Assembly: GCA_015075165.1 (NCBI GenBank)
Contig: JABTUY010000001.1
Coordinates: 992,001-1,056,000, forward strand
Length of the DNA stretch: 64,000 nucleotides
Direction of reading: 5' to 3'
Source of the DNA: Ideonella sp.
Lineage (GTDB): Bacteria > Pseudomonadota > Gammaproteobacteria > Burkholderiales > Burkholderiaceae_C
Shown: in pieces, positions 32,004 through 42,771 of the stretch
Position numbering within the stretch: position 1 is the stretch's first letter
How the letters are laid out: every line of letters starts with the position of its first letter
Translations under genes and position numbers: made by a program
The notes under the pieces: generated by a model
What the model was told of the DNA's origin: nothing
The model's database searches: none
What the model saw: only the letters and a program-made list of their open reading frames with translations

Positions 32004-32921
32004 TCACGCCGCCTGCTGCTGCGCGGCGCGCACCTCCTCGCGCACAGCCTCGGTGAGTTCGGCTTTCAGCGCGGCGAACGGCGGCGTGGTCTTCATCGAG
32101 TAGTGGCGCGGGTACGGCAGCTCGACCGCGCGATCGAGCTTGATGCGGCCGGGCCGCGCGCTCATCACCACCACCCGCGAGCCCATGAACACGGCCTCGT
32201 CGATGTCGTGGGTGACGAACAGCACCGTAGGACAGTTGGCCCCCACGCTCCCTGCGGTCGCTGCCCCCGGGGCTCCGTGGGAGCCCCTGCGTGGCTCCAG
32301 GGGCTGCGGCCGGCTTGGGAGCGGCCCGGCGCCGGCCGCGCGTTCGCCTTCCCAGATGCCCAGCAGCAGCTCCTGCATCAGCTCGCGCGTCTGGTGGTCG
32401 AGCGCGCCGAACGGCTCGTCCATCAGCAGCATGCGCGGCCCGTTGGCCAGCGCGCGCGCGAGCGCGGTGCGCTGCTGCATGCCGCCCGAGAGCTGCTTGG
32501 GGTAGTGCTGCTCGAAGCCGCGCAGCCCCACCTGCTCGATGAAGCCGCGCGCCAGCTCGAGCTGGCGCTCGCGCGGCAGGCCGCGCTCGCGCAGGCCGAA
32601 GCAGACGTTGTCGAGCACGCTCAGCCACGGAAACAGCGTGTAGCTCTGAAACACCATGCCGCGGTCGGCACCGGGGCCGTGCACGCGCTGCCCGTCGAGC
32701 AGCACCTCGCCCTGGCTCTGCACCTCGAGCCCGGCCACGATGCGCAGCAGCGTGCTCTTGCCGCAGCCGCTGGGGCCGAGGATGGTGATGAAGTCGTTCT
32801 CCTGCACCGTCAGGTCGGTGGCCTGCAGCGCCAGCGTGTCGCCGTGGCGCGACGTGAAGCGCTTGGCCACGCCGCGCACGCTGAGGATCGGGGCGTCCAC
32901 CGCTGCCGTCGTGGTGCTCAT
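32004..32921 (-). CDS. ABC importer ATPase (NrtD/SsuB/TauB family) with in-frame repeat insertion
   Basis: A 305-residue nucleotide-binding subunit: Walker A GPSGCGKST, Q-loop VFQSYTLFPWLSVLDN, signature LSGGM, Walker B LLMDEPFGALD, H-loop THD. Between Walker B and the H-loop, about 40 extra residues (about 192-231, starting GERAAGAGPLPSRPQP) interrupt the usual GIWE...TVLFVTHD sequence; they are encoded by a GC-rich repeat shared with hutH and hutU. The insertion is in frame and all motifs survive, so the protein may still work. ATG 32921 overlaps the permease stop (ATGA). It energises uptake with the permease at 32918 and binding protein at 33927. Confidence 0.92.
   Translation of the reverse strand: MSTTTAAVDAPILSVRGVAKRFTSRHGDTLALQATDLTVQENDFITILGPSGCGKSTLLRIVAGLEVQSQGEVLLDGQRVHGPGADRGMVFQSYTLFPWLSVLDNVCFGLRERGLPRERQLELARGFIEQVGLRGFEQHYPKQLSGGMQQRTALARALANGPRMLLMDEPFGALDHQTRELMQELLLGIWEGERAAGAGPLPSRPQPLEPRRGSHGAPGAATAGSVGANCPTVLFVTHDIDEAVFMGSRVVVMSARPGRIKLDRAVELPYPRHYSMKTTPPFAALKAELTEAVREEVRAAQQQAA
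32238..32347. repeat. GC-rich repeat element inserted in the ABC ATPase gene
   Basis: The + strand reads CCCCCACGCTCCCTGCGGTC, a palindromic GCCCCCGGGGCTCC...GGAGCCCC...CAGGGGCTG core, then CGGCTTGGGAGCGGCCCGGC. The same ordered blocks (CCCCCACGCTC-CTGCG-TCGCTGCCCCC ... GGC-TTGGG-CGGCCCGGC) occur inside hutH and, more diverged, hutU. Boundaries are approximate. Confidence 0.7.
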
Positions 32922-33697
32922 CGCCCGAGCTGTGCCCACGGAAACAGCCGCTGGTTGGCCAGCTTGAACGCGAAGTCGCTGAGCAGGCCGATCACGCCGA
33001 TCACGATGATGCCGAAGATGATGTTGTCGGTGGCCAGCAGCGCCTGGCTGTCGGTGATCATGTGGCCGATGCCGCTGGAGGCACCGATCAGTTCGGCGAC
33101 GATCACGTACGTCCAGGCCCAGCCGAGCACCATGCGCAGCGTTTCGGCAATCTCGGGTGCCGCGCCGGGAATCAGCACGCGACGGATCAGGCTGCGATCA
33201 CTGACGCCGAGCGTGTACGCGGCCTCGACCAGGTCGCGCCGCGTGTTGCCGACGGTGACCGCGATCATCAGCACCAGCTGGAAGAACGAACCGATGAAGA
33301 TCACCGCCAGCTTCTGTACCTCGCCGATGCCGGCCCACAGGATCAGCAGCGGGATGAACGCGCTGGCCGGCAGATAGCGCGCGAACGACACGAACGGCTC
33401 GAAGAACGCCTCGATCGGCTTGTACGCCCCCATCGCCACGCCCAGCGGCAGCGCGAGCAGTGCGGCGATCGCGAAACCGCCGACCACGCGCCACACCGTG
33501 AGGCCGATGTCGGTCGCGAAACCCATCTGCGTCAGCAGCGTCCAGCCGCTCTTGAGCATCGTCAGCGGGTCGGCCAGGAAGGTCTTCTGCACGAAGCCGC
33601 CCAGCGTCGCCACCGCCCACAGCGCGACGAAGAGGACGAAGAAGGCCACGCCGAGCACGACGCGCGCGCCCGGCGCGACCGGAACGAGGGGCTTCAT
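32918..33697 (-). CDS. ABC importer permease (NrtB/SsuC/TauC family)
   Basis: A 259-residue inner-membrane permease with about six helices (VVLGVAFFVLFVALWAVATL at the start; VVGGFAIAALLALPLGVAMG; FIPLLILWAGIGEVQKLAVI) and the EAA-type loop DLVEAAYTLGVSDRSLIRRVLIPGAAPEI cut here into shorter parts: EAAYTLGVSD and LIPGAAPEI. It carries the substrate of the binding protein at 33927 using the ATPase at 32004. ATG 33697 is chosen because the longer frame upstream is low-complexity repeat sequence. The 229-bp gap to the binding protein gene is largely repeat element. Confidence 0.92.
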   Translation of the reverse strand: MKPLVPVAPGARVVLGVAFFVLFVALWAVATLGGFVQKTFLADPLTMLKSGWTLLTQMGFATDIGLTVWRVVGGFAIAALLALPLGVAMGAYKPIEAFFEPFVSFARYLPASAFIPLLILWAGIGEVQKLAVIFIGSFFQLVLMIAVTVGNTRRDLVEAAYTLGVSDRSLIRRVLIPGAAPEIAETLRMVLGWAWTYVIVAELIGASSGIGHMITDSQALLATDNIIFGIIVIGVIGLLSDFAFKLANQRLFPWAQLGR

Positions 33698-33840
33698 GTC
33701 GTGCGCGACGCGGAACCTTCGATTGCTCGACTGCCCCTCGTGCAACCCGCGATGCACGAACCGGTGCAACCGAGAGCCGCCGCGGAGCGAAGGCCGCGGC
33801 TCCAAGCCGACCGGCGTCGGCTTGGACGGCCTGAGCGCCA

Positions 33841-33929
33841 GCCGCCTCCGGCGGCGGGCCCGGCTTTGCCGGGCCGCTGGCGGCGCCCCCTCGAGGGGGG
33901 AGCGCCGAAGGCGCAACGGGGGTGGGTCA
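33841..33929. repeat. REP-like element abutting the stop of the binding-protein gene
   Basis: GCCGCC-TCC-GGCGGC, CCCGGC-TTT-GCCGGG and CCCCCTCGAGGGGG are three consecutive palindromes, followed by AGCGCCGAAGGCGC and a G-run that ends in the TCA stop of the - strand gene at 33927. Block order matches the element at 21805-21872. Confidence 0.65.
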
Positions 33930-34874
33930 TTTCAAGAAGCGCGTGTCGGCCAGCTTGGACAGGTCGGGCATCGCCTTGATGATGCCCGACTGCAGCAGCA
34001 GGTCGGCCGCCTCCTTGCTGAACGCCGCGTGCTCGCCGGCGAAGAACTTCTGGTTCGCATCGCGATCCTGCCAGCGCAGGTACTTCTGCGATGCCTCGAA
34101 CTGCTCGCCGGTCTGCTTGACGTCGGCGCCCATGATCTCGAAGCTCTTCTTCGGCTCGGCCTTGATCATCGCCAGCGCGTCGAAGTAGCCGTCGGCCAGT
34201 GCCTTGGCGGCCTTGGGGTTGTCGGCCAGAAACTTCGGCGTGCAGCCCACGGTGTCCATCACCATCGGGTAGTCGAGCGTGGTGGCGATGATCTTGCCGG
34301 CCTCGGGCTTGGCGCGCACCGCGCCCAAGTAGGGCTCGTAGGTCATCGCGGCGTCGATGCCGGCCGTGCCGGCGATCATCGCGTTGGCGGCGGCCTGCGG
34401 CTCGAGGTTGACCACCTTGACGTCTTTCACCGACAGGCCGTTCTTGTGCAGCATCCACGCCAGCGCGAAGTACGGCGACGTGCCCGGCGCACTGGCGGCC
34501 ACCGTCTTGCCCTTGAGGTCGGCGATCTTCGCGATGCCGGGCTTCACCACCATGCCGTCGGCGCCGTAGCTCTTGTCGAGTTGGAAGATCTGCGTCGTGG
34601 CGACGCCGTTGGCGTTCCACACCACCCAGGTCTCGACCGTGGTGGCGGCGCACTGGATGTCGCCCGACGCGATCGCGAGGTGGCGGTCCTTCTGCGGGAT
34701 CTTCTTGATCTCCACGTCGAGGCCGTGCTTCTTGAACAACCCCGCCTCTTTGGCCAGCGTGAGCGGCGCGAAGCCGGTCCAGCCCGAGATGCCGATGTTG
34801 ACCTTGGTTCCCTGTGCCGAAGCACCGAGCGCGACGACGGCCAGCGCGGCCGCGGCGAATAGAGGCTTGATCAT
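33927..34874 (-). CDS. ABC importer periplasmic binding protein (SsuA/TauA/NrtA-like)
   Basis: A 315-residue exported protein: Sec signal (MIKPLFAAAALAVVALGASAQ) and an NMT1/SBP-like fold (KVNIGISGWTGFAPLTLAKE, GLDVEIKKIPQKDRH, DIQCAATTVETWVVWNANG, MTYEPYLGAVRAKPEAGKII). The gene follows a methyltransferase gene with an ATGA overlap and lies in one run with hutU-hutH, so the ligand may be histidine, urocanate or another imidazole compound rather than sulfonate or nitrate; that is inference from context. GGAG stands before the ATG. Confidence 0.92.
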   Translation of the reverse strand: MIKPLFAAAALAVVALGASAQGTKVNIGISGWTGFAPLTLAKEAGLFKKHGLDVEIKKIPQKDRHLAIASGDIQCAATTVETWVVWNANGVATTQIFQLDKSYGADGMVVKPGIAKIADLKGKTVAASAPGTSPYFALAWMLHKNGLSVKDVKVVNLEPQAAANAMIAGTAGIDAAMTYEPYLGAVRAKPEAGKIIATTLDYPMVMDTVGCTPKFLADNPKAAKALADGYFDALAMIKAEPKKSFEIMGADVKQTGEQFEASQKYLRWQDRDANQKFFAGEHAAFSKEAADLLLQSGIIKAMPDLSKLADTRFLK

Positions 34875-35617
34875 GTGCGGTTGTCTCCTTGGGTTGTGCA
34901 CGGGGAATCGGATTGCGCTGCGGCCCGCTGGGCCTTGCTCTTGTGCAGCACGCACCACAGACTCGAATCGTCGACTTCGAACACTTCGGCCGGCATGCCG
35001 AGCATAGACGCCAACGCCTGGAACTGGTCGCGCGTCGCGCGGCCCGCGCGGAAGCCATCGCGGCACACGATGGTGCCATCGCGGCAGGCGGCATGGTCGA
35101 TCGGGCCGATCAGCCCGGCCTGCGCCTGCCGTTCGAACCATTCCAGGCGGGCCGGCCAGAACGCATCGGCGTAGGTGGCCAGCGCAAGGCGGCCGCCGGG
35201 GCGCAGCACGCGGCAGGCCTCGCGCACCAGGGCTTGCGGGTCGACGCGAAAGGCGCCGATGCCGTTCTGGACGCAGGCCACCAGATCGAAGCTCTCGGGC
35301 TCGAACTGCAGCGCCAGCGCGTCCATCGCCCGGTACTGCAGCCGCGCGCCCAGGCCCAGGCGGGCGCAGCGCTCGCGCGCCAGCGCCAGGCTGGCCTCGG
35401 CCACGTCGATGCCCACCACGCGCCGCGCGCACGCCGCCAGGTGCTCGGCCACGCGCCCGTGGCCGCAGCCGAGTTCGAGCACCTCGTCGTCGCCGTGCAC
35501 CAGGCTGCACAGTTGATCGATCTCGGCCTGCAGGTACTGCTGCGCGCGCGGCGGCGCGAGCGCATAGACGCGCTGCAGGCGCTCGGCCGCCAGATGCTGG
35601 GCGTAGTACTGCGTCAC
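34871..35617 (-). CDS. SAM-dependent class I methyltransferase in the hut operon
   Basis: A 248-residue cytoplasmic methyltransferase: motif I VLELGCGHGRVAEHLA, motif II region VVGIDVAEASLALARERC, motif IV-like FDLVACVQNGIGAF, post-motif VLRPGGRLALATYADAFWP. GTG 35617 is the preferred start (VTQYYAQHLAAERLQRVY), 27 bases from the hutH stop; ATG 35659 would overlap hutH. Its stop overlaps the binding-protein start. A methyltransferase is not part of the classical hut pathway. It could act on histidine, imidazole or a small metabolite; nothing in the sequence identifies the substrate. Confidence 0.85.
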   Translation of the reverse strand: MTQYYAQHLAAERLQRVYALAPPRAQQYLQAEIDQLCSLVHGDDEVLELGCGHGRVAEHLAACARRVVGIDVAEASLALARERCARLGLGARLQYRAMDALALQFEPESFDLVACVQNGIGAFRVDPQALVREACRVLRPGGRLALATYADAFWPARLEWFERQAQAGLIGPIDHAACRDGTIVCRDGFRAGRATRDQFQALASMLGMPAEVFEVDDSSLWCVLHKSKAQRAAAQSDSPCTTQGDNRT

Positions 35618-35643
35618 GGTTGCATTGCCCCGCGCCGTGCCGC

Positions 35644-37281
35644 TCAGGCCGGCACCCATAGCGCCGGCCGGTGCGGCAGCGCGCGCAGCACCGCGGCGAT
35701 GCTGCCTTCGGCCACCATCGCCGCGGCGGCCTCGATGTCGGGCGCCAGGTAGCGGTCGTGCATCGCCGCCGGGCAACGCTGACGCAGCGCGGCGTGCGCC
35801 TGCTCCAGCGGCGCGCTGCTGCGCAGCGGGCGCAGGAAGTCGATGCCCATCGCGGCGGCGAGCAACTCGACACCGAGGATGCGCGCCACGTTGGTGATCA
35901 TCGGCTGCAGCCGCCGCGCGGCGAACGTGGCCATGCTCACGTGGTCTTCCTGGTTGGCGCTGGTGGGCAGGCTGTCGACGCTGGCCGGGTGCGCGAGGCT
36001 CTTGTTCTCGCTGGCCAGGCTGGCGGCGGTGACATGCGCGATCATGAAGCCGCTGTTCAGGCCGGCATCGGGCGTCAGGAACGGCGGCAGCCGCGACACG
36101 CCGGCATCGATCAACATCGCGATGCGGCGCTCGGCGATGGCGCCGACCTCGGCGATCGCCACGGCCATGGCATCGCAGGCCAGCGCCACCGGCTCGGCAT
36201 GAAAATTCCCGCCCGAAAGGATGATGCCCCCACGCTCACTGCGTTCGCTGCCCCCCGAGGGGGCGCGGCCGGCCTTGGGGCGGCCCGGCGGCCGGCCGGC
36301 CTCGCCTTCACCGTCGTCGAGAAAGACGAGCGGGTTGTCGGTCACCGCGTTGGCCTCGCGCAGCAGCACCAACGCGGCGTGCCGCAACTGGTCGAGGCAG
36401 GCGCCCACCACCTGCGGCTGGCAGCGCAGCGAGTACGGATCCTGCACGCGGTCGTCGCCCTCCAGATGTGAATGGCGGATCGCGCTGCCGGCCAGCAGCG
36501 CGCGGTAGTAGCGGGCCACGTCGATCTGCCCGGGCTGGCCGCGCAGCGCGTGGATGCGCGGGTCGAACGGGCCGTCGCTGCCGCGTGCGGCGTCGACCGT
36601 CAGCGCGCCGATCACCAGCGCCGATTCGAGCACCGGCTCGAAGCTCAGCAAGGCGTGCAGCGCCAGCGCGGTCGACACCTGGGTGCCGTTGATCAGCGCC
36701 AGGCCCTCCTTGGCCGCCAGCTTCAGCGGCGGCAGGCGCGCCTCGCGCAGGCACGCCGCTGCCGCTGCCGGCCGGCGCGCGCCGTCGACGATGAACTCGC
36801 CCTCGCCGAGCAGCGCCAGCGTCATGTGCGCCAGCGGCGCCAGGTCGCCCGACGCGCCGACCGAGCCCTGGCTCGGCACGAACGGCACCAGGCCGGCGTT
36901 GTGCACCGCCAGCAGCGTGTCGACCACCTCTTCGCGCACGCCCGAGGCACCGCGCGCCAGCGACGCCGCCTTCAGCGCCAGCATCAGCCGCACCACCGGC
37001 GGGCTCAGCGGCTCGCCGACGCCGACCGAGTGCGAGCGGATCAGGTTGAGCTGCAATGCCGCGAGGTCGGCCTCGCCGATGCGCGTGGACGCGAGCTTGC
37101 CGAAGCCGGTGTTGACGCCGTACACCGGCGCGTCGCCACGCGCCGCGCGCTGCACCACCGCGGCGCTGGCGCGCACCGCTGCGCGCGCGGCGGCCCCGAG
37201 CGTCAGCGCACCGGCGCCGCCGGCGTGGATGAGCTGCAGCTCGTCGAGCGTCAGGGAACCGGGATTGAGGCTGATCTGCAT
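35644..37281 (-). CDS. hutH: Histidine ammonia-lyase with in-frame repeat insertion
   Basis: A 545-residue cytoplasmic lyase that turns L-histidine into urocanate and ammonia. The MIO cofactor forms from Ala143-Ser144-Gly145 ([12 protein letters not shown]). Other family segments: [62 protein letters not shown]. The usual length is about 505-515; about 29 extra residues (about 324-352, [20 protein letters not shown] then SERSERGG) stand just before [11 protein letters not shown] and are encoded by the repeat at 36224-36303. Activity is likely kept only if this loop is tolerated. Follows hutU by 21 bases. Confidence 0.96.
   Translation of the reverse strand: MQISLNPGSLTLDELQLIHAGGAGALTLGAAARAAVRASAAVVQRAARGDAPVYGVNTGFGKLASTRIGEADLAALQLNLIRSHSVGVGEPLSPPVVRLMLALKAASLARGASGVREEVVDTLLAVHNAGLVPFVPSQGSVGASGDLAPLAHMTLALLGEGEFIVDGARRPAAAAACLREARLPPLKLAAKEGLALINGTQVSTALALHALLSFEPVLESALVIGALTVDAARGSDGPFDPRIHALRGQPGQIDVARYYRALLAGSAIRHSHLEGDDRVQDPYSLRCQPQVVGACLDQLRHAALVLLREANAVTDNPLVFLDDGEGEAGRPPGRPKAGRAPSGGSERSERGGIILSGGNFHAEPVALACDAMAVAIAEVGAIAERRIAMLIDAGVSRLPPFLTPDAGLNSGFMIAHVTAASLASENKSLAHPASVDSLPTSANQEDHVSMATFAARRLQPMITNVARILGVELLAAAMGIDFLRPLRSSAPLEQAHAALRQRCPAAMHDRYLAPDIEAAAAMVAEGSIAAVLRALPHRPALWVPA
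36224..36303. repeat. GC-rich repeat element inserted in hutH
   Basis: The + strand reads GCCCCCACGCTCACTGCG, TTCGCTGCCCCCCGAGGGGG, CGCGGCCGGCCTTGGGGCGG and CCCGGCGGCCGGCC. It shares block order with the elements in the ABC ATPase and hutU and lies in the same orientation relative to its gene. The net gain is a multiple of three. Confidence 0.75.
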
Positions 37282-37302
37282 CGGTGGGTCGCGGGCTTGC
37301 GT

Positions 37303-39090
<1,788 letters not shown>

Positions 39091-39147
39091 GCGGGGTCTC
39101 CTTCGGATGGCAAGGCGTGCGGCGCCCGCTTCGGGGTCGCGGGTCGC

Positions 39148-39176
39148 ACTCTACTTGTCTAGACAAGTCTAGGCAA
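39148..39176 (-). promoter_or_regulatory. Predicted hutU promoter with operator in the spacer
   Basis: On the - strand TTGCCT (complement of 39171-39176), a 17-base spacer and TAGAGT (complement of 39148-39153) form a plausible sigma-70 promoter about 55 bases before the hutU ATG. The spacer is almost entirely the HutC-type palindrome, so bound HutC would block RNA polymerase. Confidence 0.55.
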
Positions 39177-39178
39177 GT
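39153..39178. promoter_or_regulatory. HutC-type operator between divergent hutU and hutC
   Basis: ACTTGTCTAGACAAGT (39153-39168) is a perfect 16-bp palindrome. A second, overlapping imperfect copy, CAAGTCTAGGCAAG (39165-39178), reuses the last half. CTTGT-N4-ACAAG agrees with known HutC sites of pseudomonads and enterics. In those systems urocanate releases HutC from this site. It sits where both divergent promoters would lie. Confidence 0.8.
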
Positions 39179-39189
39179 ACCATCCGGCG

Positions 39190-40119
39190 ATGGCCGCCCT
39201 CGGTGTTTCCCCTGAAGCGAAGCGAAGCAGAGGCGCGCCGCGCTCCGAAGGCACCGCGGTCACGCTGTCGTCGCACCGAACGGCGGCCCTGCCGCCGTCA
39301 CCGCAAACGGCGCCCCTGCCACCGTCACCGCAAACGGCACCCCTGCCACCGTCACCGCAAACGGCACCCCTGCCACCGTCACCGCAAACGGCACCCCTGC
39401 CGCCGTCACGTCGAACGGCGGCACTGCCGCCGTATGCCCGCGTCAAGCAGCACCTGAAAGACGGCCTCGCCGCCGGCCACTGGCCGCCGGGCGCGCTGAT
39501 GCCGAGCGAGGCCGAGCTGGTGGCGGCGTTCGGCGTCAGCCGCATGACCGTCAACCGCGCGCTGCGCGAGCTGCAGGCCGAAGGGCTGGTCGAGCGCTCG
39601 CAGGGCGTCGGCACGTTCGCCGCGCCGCTGCACCGCGTGTCGTCGACGCTGACGATCCGCGACTTGCACGAGGAGATCGAGTCGCGCGGCCACCACCACC
39701 ACGCGGCCGTGCACCTGCAGCGCAGCGAGCGCGCCGGCGCAGCGCTGGCCGCGCAACTCGGCGTGCAGTCGGGCGACACCGTGTTCCACACGCTGATCGT
39801 CCACCATGAGAACCACGTGCCGCTGCAGTGCGAAGACCGCTACGTCAACCCGGCCGCGGCGCCTGGGTATCTCGACGCCGACTTCACGCGCACCACCCCG
39901 ACGCGCCACCTGTTCGAGGCCACCGCGCTGTGGCGTGCGCAGTACTCGATCGAGGCCGCGCGCCCCACCGCGCAGGAGGCGCGGCTGCTCGCGATCGCCG
40001 CCGACGAGGCCTGCCTCGTCGTCATCCGCCGCACGTTCAGCCGCAGCACGCCGATCACGATCGCGCGGCTGGTGCACCCCGGGTCGCGCTACCAGCTCGA
40101 AGGACAGTTTGCACTATGA
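39190..40119 (+). CDS. hutC: HutC, GntR-family histidine-utilisation repressor with repeat-bearing N-terminus
   Basis: A 309-residue regulator: GntR winged helix (about 80-150; [52 protein letters not shown]) and UTRA ligand domain (about 165-305; [35 protein letters not shown]). Family members usually begin near residue 80; here a 78-residue extension contains repeats of TAPLPPSPQ. No other start codon lies nearer the domain, so the extension appears genuine. The ATG stands 7 bases after a candidate -10 (TACCAT 39178-39183, 17 bases from TTGTCT 39155-39160), which would make a leaderless, autoregulated mRNA. Overlaps hutD as ATGA. Confidence 0.93.
   Translation: MAALGVSPEAKRSRGAPRSEGTAVTLSSHRTAALPPSPQTAPLPPSPQTAPLPPSPQTAPLPPSPQTAPLPPSRRTAALPPYARVKQHLKDGLAAGHWPPGALMPSEAELVAAFGVSRMTVNRALRELQAEGLVERSQGVGTFAAPLHRVSSTLTIRDLHEEIESRGHHHHAAVHLQRSERAGAALAAQLGVQSGDTVFHTLIVHHENHVPLQCEDRYVNPAAAPGYLDADFTRTTPTRHLFEATALWRAQYSIEAARPTAQEARLLAIAADEACLVVIRRTFSRSTPITIARLVHPGSRYQLEGQFAL
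39294..39401 (+). repeat. 27-bp tandem repeat in the hutC N-terminal extension (4 copies)
   Basis: Units at 39294-39320, 39321-39347, 39348-39374 and 39375-39401 follow ACCGTCACCGCAAACGGCAC-CCCTGCC, with only one or two differences; degenerate copies flank them on both sides. Each unit encodes nine residues (TAPLPPSPQ), so copy-number change keeps the frame. Such minisatellites are prone to slippage. Confidence 0.9.
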
Positions 40120-40700
40120 GCCTGAACCGTGTCGCGCTCGCCGGCATCGCGCCGACGCCGTGGAAGAACGGCGGCGGCACCACGCGCCACCTGCTCGGCT
40201 GGCCCGACGCCGATCGCTGGCAGCTGCTGATCAGCCTGGCCGAGATCGCGCGCGACGGCCCGTTCTCGGAGTACCCCGGCATCGAGCGCTGGTTCACCGT
40301 GGTGTCGGGCGCCGGCGTGCTGCTGACGTTGCGCGACGGCGACCACCGGGTCGAGCCCGCGTCGACGCCGCTGCGCTTCGACGGCGCCGAGGCGCCGATG
40401 TGCGAGCTGACCGGCGGCCCCACCACCGACCTGAACCTGCTGGTGCGCCGCGACGCCGGCCACGGCGCAATGGCGCTCGCGCAACACGGTGCGCCCTGGC
40501 TCTCGCCGGCACCCTGGCGCGCGCTCTATGCTGCCGATGCGATGACGCTGCAGATCGACGACAACGCTGCCGCCCGCGTCGAGGCCGGCATGCTGCTGTG
40601 GAGCGACGATGCGGCGCGGCAGCGCTGGCGCGTAACGCCGGCGGCTGCGGCGCCATCGGCTGGCTCGCGCGCGTGGTGGCTGGAGTTCCGGCCGCGATGA
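40116..40700 (+). CDS. hutD: HutD family protein
   Basis: A 194-residue cupin-like cytoplasmic protein of the HutD/Ves family: [20 protein letters not shown] near the start, [52 protein letters not shown]. HutD is not an enzyme of the pathway; in Pseudomonas it is thought to limit the maximum level of hut expression, possibly by binding urocanate. Its ATG overlaps the hutC stop and its stop overlaps the hutI start, both as ATGA, so the rightward operon is translationally coupled. Confidence 0.93.
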   Translation: MSLNRVALAGIAPTPWKNGGGTTRHLLGWPDADRWQLLISLAEIARDGPFSEYPGIERWFTVVSGAGVLLTLRDGDHRVEPASTPLRFDGAEAPMCELTGGPTTDLNLLVRRDAGHGAMALAQHGAPWLSPAPWRALYAADAMTLQIDDNAAARVEAGMLLWSDDAARQRWRVTPAAAAPSAGSRAWWLEFRPR

Positions 40701-41959
40701 AGCCCGCCGCCGCATCGCTCACGCTGTGGCGCGGTGCGCGCCTGGCCACGCTGGCCGGTGCCGGCGGCTGGGGCCTGGTCGAGCACGGCGCGCTGCTGGT
40801 CGACGGCGCACGGCTGGCGTGGGTCGGCGCCGAGCGCGCGCTGCCTGCGGGCCTGCGCGCCGCTGCCGAGCACGACCTCGGCGGCGCGCTGGTCACGCCG
40901 GGCCTGGTCGACTGCCACACGCACCTCGTCTACGACGGCCAGCGCGCGCGCGAGTTCGAGCTGCGGCTGCAAGGCGCGAGCTACGAAGACATCGCGCGTG
41001 CCGGCGGTGGCATCCGCGCCACCGTGGCGGCCACGCGCGCGGCCGGCGACGACGCGCTGTTCGCCGCCGCACGCCCGCGCGCGCTGGCGTTGATGAGCGA
41101 AGGCGTGACCACGCTCGAAATCAAGTCGGGCTACGGGCTCAGCCTCGACGACGAGGCGCGCTGCCTGCGCGTGGCGCGCCGCCTCGGCCGCGAGCTGCCG
41201 CTGACCGTGCGCACCACCAGCCTGGCCGCGCACGCGCTGCCGCCGGAGTTCGACGGCCGCGCCGACGACTACATCGACGCCGTCGTGCAATGGCTGCCGC
41301 AATGGCAGCGCGAAGGCCTGGTCGACGCGGTGGACGCGTTCTGCGAGCGCATCGGCTTCAGCACCGCGCAGACTCGCCGCGTGTTCGACGCCGCACGCGC
41401 GCTCGGCCTGCCGGTGAAGCTGCACGCCGAGCAGTTGAGCGACATGGGCGGCGCCGAGCTGGCGGCGGGCTACCGCGCGCTGTCATGCGACCATCTCGAG
41501 CACCTGAGCGAGTCCGGCGTGCGCGCGATGGCCGCCGCCGGCACCGTCGCGGTGCTGCTGCCCGGTGCGTTCTACTTCCTGCGCGAGACCAAGGTGCCGC
41601 CGGTGGCCGCGCTGCGCGCCGCCGGCGTGCCGATCGCGGTAGCGAGCGACCACAACCCGGGCTCGTCGCCGGGCCTGTCGCTGCTGCTGATGCTGCACAT
41701 GGCGTGCACGCTGTTTCGCCTGACGCCCGAAGAGGCCGTGCGCGGCGTCACCTTGCACGCCGCGCGCGCGATCGGGCTGGCAGGGTCGCACGGCACGCTC
41801 GAAGCCGGCAAGCAGGCCGACTTCGCGGTGTGGGATATCGAACATCCGAACGAACTGGCCTACTGGTTCGGCCGCAACCCCTGCCGGCGCGTGGTGCGCG
41901 CGGGCCGGCAGCGTGCGGCACCCTTGAGCCGGCCACCCGAACCTGTGGAGCCAGCATGA
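40697..41959 (+). CDS. hutI: Imidazolonepropionase
   Basis: A 420-residue amidohydrolase that opens imidazolone-5-propionate to N-formimidoyl-L-glutamate. Metal and active-site motifs: [93 protein letters not shown]. Full length for the family. Start ATG 40697 overlaps the hutD stop; its own stop overlaps hutG. Confidence 0.95.
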   Translation: MKPAAASLTLWRGARLATLAGAGGWGLVEHGALLVDGARLAWVGAERALPAGLRAAAEHDLGGALVTPGLVDCHTHLVYDGQRAREFELRLQGASYEDIARAGGGIRATVAATRAAGDDALFAAARPRALALMSEGVTTLEIKSGYGLSLDDEARCLRVARRLGRELPLTVRTTSLAAHALPPEFDGRADDYIDAVVQWLPQWQREGLVDAVDAFCERIGFSTAQTRRVFDAARALGLPVKLHAEQLSDMGGAELAAGYRALSCDHLEHLSESGVRAMAAAGTVAVLLPGAFYFLRETKVPPVAALRAAGVPIAVASDHNPGSSPGLSLLLMLHMACTLFRLTPEEAVRGVTLHAARAIGLAGSHGTLEAGKQADFAVWDIEHPNELAYWFGRNPCRRVVRAGRQRAAPLSRPPEPVEPA

Positions 41960-42771
41960 GCGGCATGAACAGCCAGAACGAACGCGTCTACACGTTGCAC
42001 CGCGGCAACCAGCCGCTGCTGGTCAGCGTGCCGCACGCCGGCATCGAGATGCCCGAAGACCAGCACGGCCGCTACGTGCAGCGCGCGCTGCAGTTCGAGG
42101 ACACCGACTGGCACCTGGCCACGCTGTACGACTTCGTGCGCTCGCTGGGTGCGTCGCTGCTGGTGCCGCGCTTCAGCCGCTACCTGATCGACCTGAACCG
42201 GCCGAAGGGCAACGCGCCGATGTACCCCGGCGCCAACAACACCGAGCTGTGCCCGACCCGCTTCTTCAGCGGCGAAGCGCTGTACCGCGCCGGCTACGCA
42301 CCCGATGCCAACGAGATCGCGCGGCGCATCAGCCTGTACTGGCAGCCGTATCACGATGCGCTGCGCACCGAGCTCGACCGCATCCGCGGCGTGCACGGGC
42401 ACGTGGTGCTGTTCGACGGCCACAGCATCAAGTCGGAGCTGCCATGGCTGTTCGAAGGCCGCCTGCCCGACCTGAACCTCGGCACCGCAGCCGGCGAGAG
42501 CTGCGCCGCGAGCCTGCGCGCCGCGCTCGGCCGCGTGCTCGACGTGCAGGCGCACTACACCCATGTGGTCGACGGCCGCTTCAAGGGCGGCTTCATCACG
42601 CGCCACTACGGCGCACCGGCGCAAGACGTGCACGCGGTGCAGCTCGAGATGTGCTGGAGCTGCTACATGGCCGAGCGGCCGCCGTACGAGCTCGACGGCC
42701 AGCGCATGGCGCGGCTGATGCCGGTGCTGAGCGCGCTGGTGCACAGCATGCTGCGCTGGACACCGGCATGA
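41956..42771 (+). CDS. hutG: N-formylglutamate deformylase
   Basis: A 271-residue enzyme hydrolysing N-formyl-L-glutamate to glutamate and formate. Signatures: [84 protein letters not shown]. Together with hutF it marks the two-step, formate-yielding branch rather than the formamide-yielding formiminoglutamase branch. Overlaps hutI and hutF by ATGA-type junctions. Confidence 0.95.
   Translation: MSGMNSQNERVYTLHRGNQPLLVSVPHAGIEMPEDQHGRYVQRALQFEDTDWHLATLYDFVRSLGASLLVPRFSRYLIDLNRPKGNAPMYPGANNTELCPTRFFSGEALYRAGYAPDANEIARRISLYWQPYHDALRTELDRIRGVHGHVVLFDGHSIKSELPWLFEGRLPDLNLGTAAGESCAASLRAALGRVLDVQAHYTHVVDGRFKGGFITRHYGAPAQDVHAVQLEMCWSCYMAERPPYELDGQRMARLMPVLSALVHSMLRWTPA

Noticed and set aside
32004-32921. 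ABC ATPase as a pseudogene because of the insertion
   Set aside because: The extra segment is in frame and all ATPase motifs before and after it are intact, so a working protein cannot be excluded.
39294-39401. CRISPR-like or intergenic repeat array
   Set aside because: Copies are contiguous without spacers, a multiple of three long, and continue the hutC reading frame; they are a coding minisatellite.
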